DNA from: Lolium rigidum
Lineage: Eukaryota; Streptophyta; Magnoliopsida; Poales; Poaceae
Direction: 5' to 3'
NCBI RefSeq assembly: GCF_022539505.1
Contig: NC_061508.1
Span: forward strand, 340,207,484-340,271,483
DNA: 64,000 nucleotides
The notes beneath the pieces are model-generated. The model saw only the letters and a list, made by a program, of their open reading frames with translations, did no database searches and had not been told where the DNA came from. This document shows, piece after piece, positions 10,049 to 21,457 of the stretch. A program made the position numbers and the translations under genes. How positions within the stretch are numbered: the first letter of the stretch is position 1; each line of letters starts with the position of its first letter.

Positions 10049-12259
10049 ACCATGTCGACATCTGCGTCTCAGATGGCGGAACCAGTCAAGTATGAAGATC
10101 TGCCTCCTGAGCATAAGAAGAGATATGATGAACTCAAGGCAATCTTGGAAGCCGATCTCATCGGCGCTTTTGAGAAAACCCGTTCGCACGGGATCAAGTT
10201 CAAAGGGTTCCAACCCGAAGGCGCGCTAGATGGACTAGATCTATCTCTCCCTTCGGACGAACGTACCGCAGCCCTGCGACAGGAAGTCAACTATGCCGTT
10301 GCTCACTCTCTTCATCGGCATGCTGAGAGCTTGGTGAATACTCTGGAGCGTGTCGCGCTCAATGTGGTGCAAGAAGTCACGAAGCACAAGTACTCTCCGT
10401 CAGGTCCTGCTCTAGGAACTCACCAAGGGGAGATACCGCTCTACACAAGGCCACCACTGCAACACACGTTTGCAGCTCCACAGCGAACAAGGTTCACCGG
10501 CGTACGTCGTCTACAAGGTTGGAGGTGATCCAGGCGACTACCAACTCCCGTATGATCCGCCCAAGGAAATTCCACATGGATACGTGTGCACATACGTGCC
10601 CGACCGCAATAACCGGATGACCCGGGTCACGGCGGGAAGGATCGCCACGGCGAGGAGGAGTCGCTGGAGCAGGAAGCAGTTCTGGAGCAGATGATGAGAA
10701 ACAGGCGTGGCTAACTAAATATGCCACCAATACAAGTCATGAACGATCAGCTTCTGCAGCTCCTACGGTGGATGAGATCACCGCAATCATGAGAGACCAG
10801 TTCGGCATCCTGCCGAAGAAGAGAATGATCGGCTATTCCAAGCCGTATCCCAACGACTACGACCCGATCCCACTGCCACCTAAGTATCGGCTCCCCGACT
10901 TCACCAAATTTAGTGGATCAGAAGGAACCAGCTCGATCGAGCACGTGAGCCGATACTTGGCACAGTTGGGCATGGTCTCAGCTTCATACGAGCTACGTGT
11001 GAGGCTCTTCTCGCAGTCTCTCACGGGTCCAGCCTTTGGGTGGTACACCTCGTTGCTACCAGACTCGGTTCGGACGTGGAAGCAGCTGGAAGAGCAGTTC
11101 CATGTACAATACCATTCGGAAACTACAGAAGCTAGCCTTGCCGATCCGACCCAAGTTCGGCGGAGACGAGGAGAGACGGTATCCGAGTACATCCGGAGGT
11201 TCGGGACCGTCGAGAACCGATGTTATTCGGTCCGCCTATCCGAGAAGGAAGCGATCGAGCCGGCGGTAGCGGGATTATCGGCGCCGCTCGGAGATGTGAC
11301 CTTCCGGGCGAGTACAATTCACCGGCGCACATGGTTCAGAAGTTGACGGCATATGAACAGCGCCATCCGAATTGTACCAAGACAAGTACAAGCGCGTCGC
11401 CACGATCGAGACAGACGAAGATGAAGATTCCGCAGGAGATCGGGAGGTCGGCCGTAGCTGAGTGGACTCGGGGGCAAAACCCGTGTCCTGCAAGTGGGTG
11501 AAGCAACCAGGGCTCGTGAAGGGGTTCGACTTCGATTTGAGCAAAACGGAGCAAATTTTTGATTTGCTGTCTTGAAGGAGAAACGAGTCGAAGTTACCCG
11601 AAGGCCACAAAATCCCCACGCCACAAGAGATGAACGGCAGGCCATACTGCAAATGGCATCACATGTTCACCCATACCACCAACGACTGCAAAGTCCTGCA
11701 CGGACAGATTCAGATGGCAATAGAACAAGGCCGATTACTCTTCGGTCAGTTTGCAATGAGAGTTGACACGCAGCCGTTTCCGGAAGTCAACATGGTCGAT
11801 CTCAGCCAGTGCATAGGACGCGAGCCAGGTTTCTCGTTTGATATCAATATGGCAGGGCTTGCAGATCGCCATGACGAGGATAAGCCAGAGAGCAGTCGCT
11901 CTCGCGGCAAAGATAAAAAGGAGGCCGATCCACGCGACCGGCCCCAGCATGATGACAGACGGTATTTGACTGAGGAAGAGGTGATCAGCGTGCGGTACCA
12001 ACGACCACTTTCCGCGCACCTCCTTAACAAATATGAACAGCAGTACGACCGACGTCGGCGCTACGACGTAGATGATGACAGATATCGTCGGTCTGATGCA
12101 GACAACAGGGAATACCGTCGATACGAAGGGTATGAGCGTCACGCCAGAGGGAGGTCAAGGGAGCAAGAGGACGTGGACAGGCATTGGAATTGTCCTTTCT
12201 TCAAACACCGCCGGGACTCGGGAATGAGCCGATTGCCTACAATCGAGAATTGCCCGTAA
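10049..12259 (+). pseudogene. gag of the inverted element, left arm (frameshifted)
   Basis: The N-terminal part runs from MSTSASQMAEPVKYEDLPPE through KRYDELKAILEADLIGAF and HSLHRHAESLVNTLERVAL (10013-10528). The next piece, SPAYVVYKVGGDPGDYQL, is in another frame (10470-10694). The capsid core is at 10768-11346 (FTKFSGSEGTSSIEHVSRYL, then GPAFGWYTSLLPDSVRTW). The C-terminal part at 11630-12259 has the zinc-binding pattern YCKWHHMFTHTTNDC and an Arg/Asp/Tyr-rich tail ending near CPFFKHRRDSG. At least three frameshifts separate these pieces. It would form the particle shell; with no pol in the element, other elements must supply enzymes. Confidence 0.85.
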
Positions 12260-12429
12260 TGTAGCGAAGAGGAAGGGAGCAAATGAAGTTTCAGTTTTCA
12301 AGCGTCTAGGACCTCTCCCACCTCAGAACAAACGAGCTGAGTCATCCCAAGATGAAGACTTTGAGGAGTCAGAAGAAGAAGATAGATATCACCGACCAAG
12401 GTGGTGTCCTGATGGACTCAGCCACTCCC

Positions 12430-13273
12430 AGAAGCGCAGAGTGCAACGGCTCAGAAATTTGGAAGAAGCCGAGGCGCAGTACCTGTACACGTTGAGGAAA
12501 GCACGGCCCGATCTGGCCGTGAAAATTCAGCAAACACTGGAGACAGAAGCTCGCCCACCGAAGAAAGTGTGGCGACCCAAGCAGACGAAAGCCGATGCAG
12601 GGACATCGGCTGACACAAACATGGTGTTCGTTCTCCCGTCAGAGTTTTGTGCTCCAAAAGACGAGGAAGTATCAGTGGCACAGCTTTGATTGCGGGCCAC
12701 GGCCGATTATCTTTGAGAAGCCACGAGAAAGGAGCTATAGGCATCCGAAGGCCCCGTACCCGAAGGATTATATCAACGAGCAGCCTATCGGCAAGATGCT
12801 GGTTGACACGGGAGCAGCGAGTCAACATAATTCCGTACTCCATGTTACGACGTTTGGGACGTTCTACCGAAGATCCGATCAAGACCAACGTCACGCTAAG
12901 CGATTTCAACGGCCAACCGTCAGAAGCCAAGGGTGTTCTGAACGTGGACTTAACTGTCGGCCGAAAGACCATCCCCACGTCCTTCTTCATCATCGACAGC
13001 AAGAGCACTTATGCTGTTCTGCTAGGAAGGGATTGGATCCACGCTAACTGCTGCATTCCATCCACAATGCATCAGTGCATCATACAATGGGATGGAGATG
13101 AAGTGGAGGTTGTTCATGCAGATGATTCAGTCGATATCTCTTTGGCTGCCATGAACATCTGGGAAGCAAATGACCAAGAGCCGCTCTCTGGAATCAATCT
13201 GGACGGCTGTGAGCGCATCGAAGCTACAAAAAACGGGGTGAGGCTAGTCTTCTCCACTGGCCTGACAGAGTAG
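12430..13273 (+). pseudogene. retropepsin-like C-terminal region, left arm (frameshifted)
   Basis: This continues gag toward an aspartic protease fold. The catalytic loop is KMLVDTGAA, but an extra base immediately after it shifts the frame, so the expected continuation of the loop is lost. The fold resumes in the frame at 12647-13273 with RRLGRS, NVTLSDFNGQPSEAKGVL, STYAVLLGRDWIHANCCIP and a stop after STGLTE. The right arm has the opposite defect: continuous frame, altered catalytic residue. Nothing resembling RT follows within the next 2.5 kb. Confidence 0.85.
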
Positions 13274-15097
13274 CAAGATCCAAGTCTAGGGACGTACGTG
13301 GCAAGGCCGATCCCTGCGATCGGCCCCAAAAAATAAGAAGCAAGGATCTCACTTCAAACATGCCACATTGTCGTAGCAGAGAACCAAGAAGTTGTAAACC
13401 CTCGTCAAACATTGCAATGGAAAAGGAGGCCGATTCTAGCAATTGGCCACAATTAACCTCAACCTACCTTCTGCCTGTGTTCATCGTTCATTTGGCAGGC
13501 AATGGAAAGCTGAGATATGGGTACAGCAGCTGATGGACTAGAAGAGATCGACATTGGTCCTGGGGATAAGCCATGGCCAACATTTATCAGCAAATAAGTT
13601 GGATCACCAACTGCAAGGGGAGCCGATTCTAGCAATCGGCTAAAACTATTCCCACCACCCATGTTTACTGATGTGCTATTTCGCATGGTGAGTGGTGAGA
13701 CAAGCTTGAATTGGTTGAAAAGCCGATATCTTCAATCACTTGAAGGATTCGGCTCGGGGGGCATACACACAGAGAAGGTACAAGACCATGAAGTATGTAC
13801 CCAGGGGAAGCCGATTCATGAATCGATCGGCCAATAAAAAATCGAAAACCAATAAAAAATCGAAAATACAAAAATTTTCAGCACGGCCGATGCTCGGACA
13901 TCGTCTTTAGAATTACTGAGTTTAAGCTCGCCACTTGATCGGGCCTCGGTGAAGGAGAATGACCTGAACAGGCAACGTCACGATTGGCCGAGGCTTCGGC
14001 TGCAGAGTCATCGTCAAGGATGGTGAGCCGATCTAAGCAGACAAAGCACAAGAATTGAGCCAGGAGGAGTTAGAGAGCCATTGCATGAAAAGCTTCTTGG
14101 TTCAAAGAAGGAATTTGTCTGGTCCCGCTGAGCCCTCGTGGTACATCGACTCCTTGTGCATAAGCTTTCCTATCTTGTGTTGATGGGAGTGGAGGGCTGA
14201 CCTTTTTGTGGAAGCCGATGGTGACATATCTGGCTAGTTCTACATGGTGGTGTACCCGGAGGTGTCCAAGTTGGAGCTCCGTCAGCTGGATTGCATGTCC
14301 TTGATGATATCATCTTCGGGGGAAGTCTACAAGAGCAGGATTACTGGGCTTAATAGGATAACCAAAGCCTAGAGGGGTGTTTGCCCTTCAAAGTTCACCT
14401 GGCAGCCACCTTCTTTGCTACTATTCTCGCCTTGACTGAGGCTCGGGGGGCAGCTGCCCTCGAAGATCCTTTGCTCTTGGGAGCCGATTTTGGTTAAAAT
14501 CGGCTAGCTCTGCACCACAATTGTTATAAAACGGTGGTGAACCGCCGGAGTTGGTGGGAGGAGTTTGAAGAGGGAGCCATTATCATTGAAAGGCTCCGGA
14601 CCAGCTTGTTGCTCGCAAAGAAATAGAGCATCACAAGGAAAGTTGTGGGCAAATGGTATACGTTATGCGAAGTTCTAGCTTCAGCATCAAGGTGTTCAGC
14701 AATGGTCCTGGAGTTCTCCTGAAGGCATTGACTCCGGAATTTTGGCCGTTAAAGCTAACATTAAGCTCAGGAGGTTTGGATTTCCAAGATCTGAGGTTTG
14801 CACGATTGCGATTTGGTCCTGTTCGATTGGATCTGGACTGATCTATCTTGAAATTTATCATAAGAGACCGATGCGTTGCCATCGGCTCATTGAGTGTTGA
14901 TCAGGCTAACAATCGGCAAAATCAGTTTGAGGGGACATCGGCTAAATTGACGTAAAAGGGATCGGCAAAATCAAGTCAAGGGAAATTCTTCATTGGTAGC
15001 AAGATTTCTTACACGAAGAGCTAATTGCTCTCAAAAGGAATTACTAGGGGATACATTGCCCCATCTACTACTACTAGCCCTATGCTAAAGATCCTAT
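13274..15097 (+). other. non-coding region of the inverted element rich in GCCGAT/ATCGGC
   Basis: About 1.8 kb with no conserved coding frame in the sense direction. The hexamer GCCGAT and its complement ATCGGC recur many times, often as facing pairs a few bases apart: 13431-13450, 13621-13640, 13721-13753, 13810-13830, 14481-14505, 14866-14890 and 14925-15000. Short open frames on the minus strand are conserved between arms only because the DNA is duplicated. Confidence 0.6.
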
Positions 15098-15603
15098 CTA
15101 CGGGCCGTTGCTGCCCTCATCGTCGTCGTCGCCGCTGTCGGCGCTGCTCCCGGCCGGCTCGTCGTCGCTGCTGTAGCGGCCGCCGGCAGGACCTTCATTG
15201 TCCTCGTCTTCCTCGTCAGCGTCGTCGTCGCTGTCGAAGTCGCTGAGGTTGCCCGGCCGGGGCGAGAGCGCTTGGCCGGCGGCTCGTCGGAGGAGGTGTC
15301 GTCCTCCTCCTCTTCTTCATCCTTCACCTCCTCGGAGGAGGTGAAGTCACCCCAGGAGAGGCGATCGTCCTCGCTCTCCTCCTCCGATTCTCCGGCGAGG
15401 AAGCGGAGGTCGCTCTCCCCGTCCGTCAAGGACTGGTCATCCTCGGACCAGACGGAGAAGTCGTGGCTCGACTCGTCCCCGTCGGCTATAACGCGGCGGA
15501 TGTTGGCTGCGTGGGCCTCCTGCGGATCCCACTCCGGCGTCGGCTCGCGGAAGGGGGAGGACTGGGTAGAAAGACCCGATGAGGAGGAAGAAGAAGAAGA
15601 CAT
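15098..15603 (-). pseudogene. antisense acidic ORF of the inverted element, left arm
   Basis: This ORF runs against the element, between the non-coding region and the 3' LTR. It starts at an ATG in a strong context (GCCACCATG) and encodes a Ser-rich N-terminus (SSSSSSSSGLSTQSSPF), then EPTPEWDPQEAHAANIRR and long Asp/Glu/Ser runs. A small deletion near 15268 shifts the frame; in the shifted frame the tail stays acidic (Asp/Glu/Gly/Ser-rich) to a stop at 15100-15098. A TATA-like TTTATTTAAC lies about 65 bp upstream. Antisense ORFs next to the 3' LTR are known in Tat-lineage elements. Function unknown; the composition suggests a nuclear or chromatin-binding acidic protein, which is only inference. 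Confidence 0.7.
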
Positions 15604-15871
15604 GGTGGCAGAGGAGGGCTTTTGGAGTGCTAATGCGAAGGGGATGAAGAGGAGAACTGTTCGATGCAGTTAAATAAAAGAGATGGAGATTTAATGTTCG
15701 AACAGTTTTCGAGGATGTGGTGCCAAAACTGTCAAATCGTGCAGAGAAGTTGAGAAGGCAAGGCGTCATGATGAAGAATACTGCGACGGTTCTGCTCTGC
15801 CACGACATGACCCCTCGAAGGTAAAAATAGAGTGGTTTTGAAATTATCATTCGCAAAACCAGGGGGGCGTG

Positions 15872-16276
15872 TGTTATCACCAGATTTTGGCCAAATCAGG
15901 AGATGGGCCGTAAGTGAAGATGGGCTTGAAGGATACACACGTGGAGCATCTTTGAAGCGGCCTTGCGCGAGGAATTTGGGCTTAATTGCCCGTGTATCTG
16001 TAATATTAGTAGATCGCATCTTAGTTTAGATTAAAAGATAGAGTTTAACCCGTGCACAGATGTCGGCCAAGTTAACTAGAAGCTGATTGCTCAGAAGAGA
16101 AAGAACGAAGGAAGAGCCGATTGATTAGGAATTGCCAAAACACAAGTCGTGCAGAGACGTTAAGGAGGCAAGGCGTCATGATGAAGAATACTGCGACGGT
16201 TCTGCCACGACATGACCCCTCGAAGGTAAAAACAGAGTGGTTTTGAAATTATCATTACCAAAACCAGGGGGCCATG
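15872..16276 (+). repeat. extra partial LTR plus duplicated 3' internal sequence, left arm only
   Basis: At 15872 an LTR starts (TGTTATCACCAG) after the polypurine-like CCAGGGGGG, but it runs for only about 186 bp. At about 16058 it switches to internal-type sequence. The block at about 16140-16276 then repeats 15735-15871 (GTGCAGAG ... CAAAACCAGGGGG) and a second LTR starts at 16277. The result is two polypurine tract-LTR junctions 405 bp apart. Confidence 0.88.
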
Positions 16277-17163
16277 TGTTATCACCGGATTTTGGCCAAA
16301 TCAGGAGATAGGCCGTAAGTGAAGATGGGCTTGAAAGATACACGCGTGGAGCATCTTTGAAGCGGCCTTGCGCGAAGAGTTTGGGCTTAATTGCCTATGT
16401 ATTTGTAATATAGTAGATCGTATTTTGGTTTAGATTAAAAGATAGAGTTTGACCCGTGCACGGTTAGGTGCACGCCCGAATTAGAAAGTCCCTTGGACTA
16501 TAAATATGTATCTAGGGTTATCGGAAAAAGGAGGACAATCACGTTCACAACAAACACAAATCAGGCGCATCGCCACCCCTTCTTTCGAGGGTTTCTCCGG
16601 GTAAGCACCATGCTGCCTAGATCGCATCTTGCGATCTAGGCGCGAGCAACGTTTATTCGTTTACCTTGTGTTGCTCGTCTTTGAAGCGTTGTTGATGGCG
16701 AGCATCACTATTTATCGTAGATGTTTTGGGGCTTGCATAGATGCTTTTCTTACGCATATCTGCTTAGCTATGCCGTCCCTCAATATCTAGCTGCCCTTAC
16801 ACCTATCCAGGTGTAAGGGCGGCATCTTGCTTGTTCGTTACTTAGTAGATCCGATCTGTTATAGTTGCTCCTTGTTCTTCAAGGATTAGTTTAATATCCG
16901 TATGGTTAGGCCTTGCAAACGGGTTGAACGATCCGGTAGTGCGTTAGGTATGGTTTGTTAGTCCTAAGAGGGATGTTCCGAGAATTAACTTAATGTTGGT
17001 TTTTAGGCCTCTTTTAGGGTTAGTTTTCCATTATCTTTCGTGCCTATTAGGCTCAACTACGCGTAGGATGTTCCGATCATACGGTGAAAACACTAAACTG
17101 TCGTAGATTGGTTTAACTTTGTTACGATCAAGCAGGATCCCCATGTCATTGAAAATCCAACGT
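16277..17163 (+). repeat. truncated 3' LTR, left arm
   Basis: Starts TGTTATCACCGG after CCAGGGGGCCATG and matches the 5' LTR from 8835 up to the equivalent of 9717 (AAAATCCAACGT), where it stops. About 285 bp of the LTR end are missing. It shares GGGCGGCATCTTG with the right-arm LTR, where the 5' LTR has GGGCATCTTG. Confidence 0.92.
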
Positions 17164-17177
17164 GAAAACACTAAACG
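17164..17177. other. 14-nt spacer at the inverted-repeat centre
   Basis: The spacer GAAAACACTAAACG separates the two arms, which are perfectly complementary at their inner ends (AATCCAACGT against ACGTTGGATT). GTGAAAACACTAAAC also occurs once inside each LTR about 80 bp away (17080-17098 in the left arm), so the spacer looks like a copied LTR fragment rather than random filler. Confidence 0.9.
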
Positions 17178-18058
17178 ACGTTGGATTTTCAATGACATGG
17201 GGATCCTGCTTGATCGTAACAAAGCTAAACCAATCTACGACAGTTTAGTGTTTTCACCGTATGATCGGAACATCCTACGCGTAGTTGAGCCTAATAGACA
17301 CGAAAGATAATGGAAAACTAACCCTAAAAGAGGCCTAAAAACCAACATTAAGTTAATTCCCGGAACATCCCTCTTAGGACTAACAAACCATACCTAACGC
17401 ACTACCGGATCGTTCAACCCGTTTGCAAGGCCTAATCATACGGATATTAAACTAATCCTTAAAGAACAAGGAGCAACTATAACAGATCGGATCTACTAAG
17501 TAACGAACAAGCAAGATGCCGCCCTTACACCTGGATAGGTGTAAGGGCAGCTAGATATTGAGGGACGGCATAGTAAGCAGATATGCGTAAGAAAAGCATC
17601 TATGCAAGCCCCAAAACATCTACAATAAATAGTGCTGCTCGCCATCAACAACGCTCAAGACTGGCAACACAAGGTAAACGAATAAACGTTGTGCTGCCTA
17701 GATCGCAAGATGCGATCTAGGCAGCATGGTGCTTACCCGGGAGAAACCCTCAAAAGAAGGGGTGGCGATGCGCCTGATTTGTGTTTGTTGTGAACGTGAT
17801 TGTCTTTCTTTTCCGATAACCCTAGATACATATTTATAGTCCAAGGGACTTTCTAATCTTGACGTGCACCTAACCGTGCACGGGTTAAACTCTATCTTTT
17901 ATCTAAACTAAAATGCGATTACTATATTACAGATACACGGGCAGTTAAGCCCAAATTCCTCGCGCAAGGCCGCTTCAAAGATGCTCCACGTGTGTATCCT
18001 TCAAGCCCATCTTCACTTACGGCCCATCTCCTGATTTGGCCAAAATCTTGTGATAACA
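17178..18058 (-). repeat. truncated LTR, right arm
   Basis: Reads as an LTR in reverse complement, starting on the minus strand at 18058 (TGTTATCAC) and truncated at 17178 at exactly the same LTR base as the left-arm copy. The polypurine tract (CCAGGGGGACATG on the minus strand) is at about 18059-18071. Confidence 0.92.
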
Positions 18059-18320
18059 CATGTCCCCCTGGTTTTGGTAATGATAATTTCAAAACCACTC
18101 TATTTTTACCTTCGAGGGGTCATGTCGTGGCAGAGCAGAACCGTCGCAGTATTCTTCATCATGACGCCTTGCCTTCTCTCTGCACGATTTGACAGTTTTG
18201 GCACCACATCCTCGAAAACTGTTCGAACATTAAATCTCCATCTCTTTTATTTAACTGCATCGAACAGTTCTCCTCTTCATCCCCTTCGCATTAGCACTCC
18301 AAAAGCCCTCCTCTGCCACC

Positions 18321-18805
18321 ATGTCTTCTTTTTCTTCCTCCTCATCGGGTCTTTCTACCCAGTCCTCCCCCTTCCGCGAGCCGACGCCGGAGTGGGATCC
18401 GCAGGAGGCCCACGCAGCCAACATCCGCCGCGCTATAGCCGACGGGGACGAGTCGAGCCACGACTTCTCCGTCTGGTCCGAGGATGACCAGTCCTTGACG
18501 GACGGGGAGAGCGACCTCCGCTTCCTCGCCGGAGAATCAGAGGAGGAGAGCGAGGACGATCGCCTCTCCTGGGGTGACTTGATGAAGAAGAGGAGGAGGA
18601 CGACACCTCCTCCGACGAGCCGCCGGCCAAGCGCTTCTGCCCCTGGCCGGGCAACCTCAGCGACTTCGACAGCGATGACGACACTGACGAGGAAGACGAG
18701 GACAATGAAGGTCCTGCCGGCGGCCGCTACAGCAGCGACGACGAGCCGGTCGGGAGCAGCGCCGACAGCGGCGACGACGACGACGAGGGCAGCAACGGCC
18801 CGTAG
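18321..18805 (+). pseudogene. antisense acidic ORF, right arm
   Basis: Counterpart of 15098-15603. It begins at the same GCCACCATG context with a Ser-rich start and the shared EPTPEWDPQEAHAANIRR segment, and continues to EESEDDRLSWGD. A deletion near 18585 (where the left arm has a TTCACCTCCTCCGAGG-type stretch) shifts it out of frame. The alternative frame stays acidic and ends at the stop at 18803-18805. Both arms are therefore broken, at different places. The ancestral ORF was probably intact before the inversion or in the source element. Confidence 0.72.
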
Positions 18806-20626
18806 ATAGGATCTTTAGCATAGGGCTAGTAGTAGTAGATGGGGCAATGTATCCCCTAGTAATTCCTTTTGAGAGCAATTAGCTCTTCGTGTAAGAAATC
18901 TTGCTACCAATGAAGAATTTCCCTTGACTTGATTTTGCCGATCCCTTTTACGTCAATTTAGCCGATGTCCCCTCAAACTGATTTTGCCGATTGTTAGCCT
19001 GATCAACGCTCAATGAGCCGATGGCAACGCATCGGTCTCTTATGATAAATTTCAAGATAGATCAGTCAAGATCCAATCGAACAGGACCAAATCGCAATCG
19101 TGCAAACCTCAGATCTTGGAAATCCAAACCTCCTGAGCTTAATGTTAGCTTTAACGGCCAAAATTCCGGAGTCAATGCCTTCAGGAGAACTCCAGGACCA
19201 TTGCTGAACACCTTGATGCTGAAGCTAGAACTTCTGCATAACAGATACCATTTGCCCACAACTTTCCTTGTGATGCTCTATTTCTTTGCAGCAACAAGCT
19301 GGTCCAGAGCCTTTCAATGATAATGGCTCCCTCTTCAAACTCCTCCCACCAACTCCGGCGGTTCACCACCGTTTTATAACAATTGTGGTGCGAGCTAGCC
19401 GATTTTAACCAAAATCGGCTCCCAAGAGCAAAGGATCTTCAGGGGCAGCTGCCCCCCGAGCCTCAGTCAAGGCGAGAATAGTAGCAAAGAAGGTGGCTGC
19501 CAGGTGAACTTTGAAGGGCAAACACCCCTCTAGGCTTTGGTTATCCTATTAAGCCCAGTAATCCTGCTCTTGTAGACTTCCCCCGAAGATGATATCATCA
19601 AGGACATGCAATCCAGCTGACGGAGCTCCAACTTGGACACCTCCGGGTACACCACCATGTAGAACTAGCCAGATATGTCACCATCGGCTTCCACAAAAAG
19701 GGTCAGCCCTCCACTCCCATCAACACAAGATAGGAAAGCTTATGCACAAGGAGTCGATGTACCACGAGGGCTCAGCAGGACCAGCAAATTCCTTCTTTGA
19801 ACCAAGAAGCTTTTCATGCAATGGCTCTCTAACTCCTCCTGGCTCAATTCTTGTGCTTTGCTGCTTAGATCGGCTCACCATCCTTGACGATGACTCTGCA
19901 GTCGAAGCCCTGGCCAATCGTGACGTTGCCTGTTCAGGTCATTCTCCTTCACTGAGGCCTGATCAAGTGGCAGCTTAAACTCTGTAATTCTAAAGACGAT
20001 GTCCGAGCATCGGCTGTGCTGAAAATTTTTGTATTTTCGATTTTTTATTGGTTTTCGATTTTTTATTGGCCGATCGATTCATGAATCGGCTTCCCCTGGG
20101 TACATACTTCATGGTCTTGTACCTTCTCTGTGTGTATGCCCCCCGAGCCGAATCCTTCAAGTGATTGAAGATATCGGCTTTTCAACCAATTCAAGCTTGT
20201 CTCACCACTCACCATGCGAAATAGCACATCAGTAAACATGGGTGGTGGGAATAGTTTTAGCCGATTGCTAGAATCGGCTCCCCTTGCAGTTGGTGATCCA
20301 ACTTATTTGCTGATAAATGTTGGCCATGGCTTATCCCCAGGACCAATGTCGATCTCTTCTAGTCCATCAGCTGCTGTACCCATATCTCAGCTTTCCATTT
20401 CCTGCCAAATCAACGATGAACACAGGCAGAAGGTAGGTTGAGGTTAATTGTGGCCGATTGCTAGAATCGGCCTCCTTTTCCATTGCAATGTTTGACGAGG
20501 GTTTACAACTTCTTGGTTCTCTGCTACGACAATGTGGCATGTTTGAAGTGAGATCCTTGCTTCTTATTTTTTGGGGCCGATCGCAGGGATCGGCCTTGCC
20601 ACGTACGTCCCTAGACTTGGATCTTG
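18806..20626 (-). other. non-coding region of the inverted element, right arm
   Basis: Mirror of 13274-15097, with the same recurrent GCCGAT/ATCGGC pairs (for example 19400-19420, 20080-20095 and 20262-20280). No conserved coding frame beyond those shared by duplication. Confidence 0.6.
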
Positions 20627-21457
20627 CTACTCTGTCAGGCCAGTGGATAAGACTAGCCACACCCCGTTTTTTGTAGCTTTGATGCGCTCACAGCCGTCCA
20701 GATTGATTCCAGAGAGCGGCTCTTGGTCATTTGCTTCCCAGATATTCATGGCAGCCAAAGAGATATCGACTGAATCATCTGCATGAACAACCTCCACTTC
20801 ATCTCCATCCCATTGTATGATGCACTGATGCATTGTGGATGGAATGCAGCAGTTAGCGTGGATCCAATCCCTTCCTAGCAGAACAGCATAAGTGCTCTTG
20901 CTGTCGACGATGAAGAAGGACGTGGGGATGGTCTTTCGGCCGACAGTTAAGTCCACGTTCAGAACACCCTTGGCTTCTGACGGTTGGCCGTTGAAATCGC
21001 TTAGCGTGACGTTGGTCTTGATCAGATCTTCAGTAGAACGTCCCAAACGTCGTAACATTGAGTACGGCATTATGTTGACTGCTGCTCCCGTTTCAACCAG
21101 CATCTTGCTGATAGGCTGCCCGTTGATATAACCCTGCAGGTATAGGGCCTTCAGATGCCTATAGCTCCTTTCTCGTGGCTTCTCAAAGATAACTGGCCGT
21201 GGCCCGCAATCAAACTGTGCCACTGATACTTCCTCGTCTTTTGGAGCACAAAACTCTGACGGGAGAACGAACACCATGTTTGTGTCAGCCGATGTCCCTG
21301 CATCGGCTTTCGTCTGCTTGGGTCGCCACACTTTCTTCGGTGGGCGAGCTTCGTCTCCGATGTTTGCTGAATTTTCACGGCCGGATCGGGCCGTGCTTTC
21401 CTCAACGTGTACGAGTGCTCGCGCCTCGGCTTCTTCCAAATTTCTGAGCCGTTGCAC
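20627..21457 (-). pseudogene. retropepsin-like C-terminal region, right arm, catalytic Asp replaced
   Basis: Continuous open frame of 276 codons from MQRLRNLEEAEA to a stop after STGLTE. Unlike the left arm, the loop stays in frame: KMLVETGAAVNIMPYSMLRR. However, the catalytic DTG is ETG (GAA in place of GAC), which should abolish aspartic protease activity. The rest of the fold (SDFNGQPSEAKGVLNVDLTV, YAVLLGRDWIHANCCIP) is preserved. The upstream gag part is in other frames. Confidence 0.85.

Larger units (their letters stand above)
10972..17163 (+). repeat. left arm of the giant inverted repeat
   Basis: Reverse-complement match to 17178-22929. The arm includes gag from the capsid core onward, the protease-like region, the non-coding region, the antisense ORF and the 3' LTR start. 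It is about 440 bp longer than the right arm, mostly because of an extra 405-bp block at 15872-16276. Examples of identity: the 68-codon frame at 13665-13871 is identical in both arms, and that at 13459-13686 differs at two of 75 residues. Confidence 0.94.

Noticed and set aside
13665..13871. Identical 68-codon frame in both arms (also 20029-20235)
   Set aside because: Identity reflects the duplication of DNA. The peptide has no domain and runs through the hairpin-rich non-coding region.
15272..15673. Plus-strand frame over the antisense acidic ORF (and its mirror at 18433-18705)
   Set aside because: It is the Ser/Arg-rich shadow of the acidic ORF on the opposite strand.
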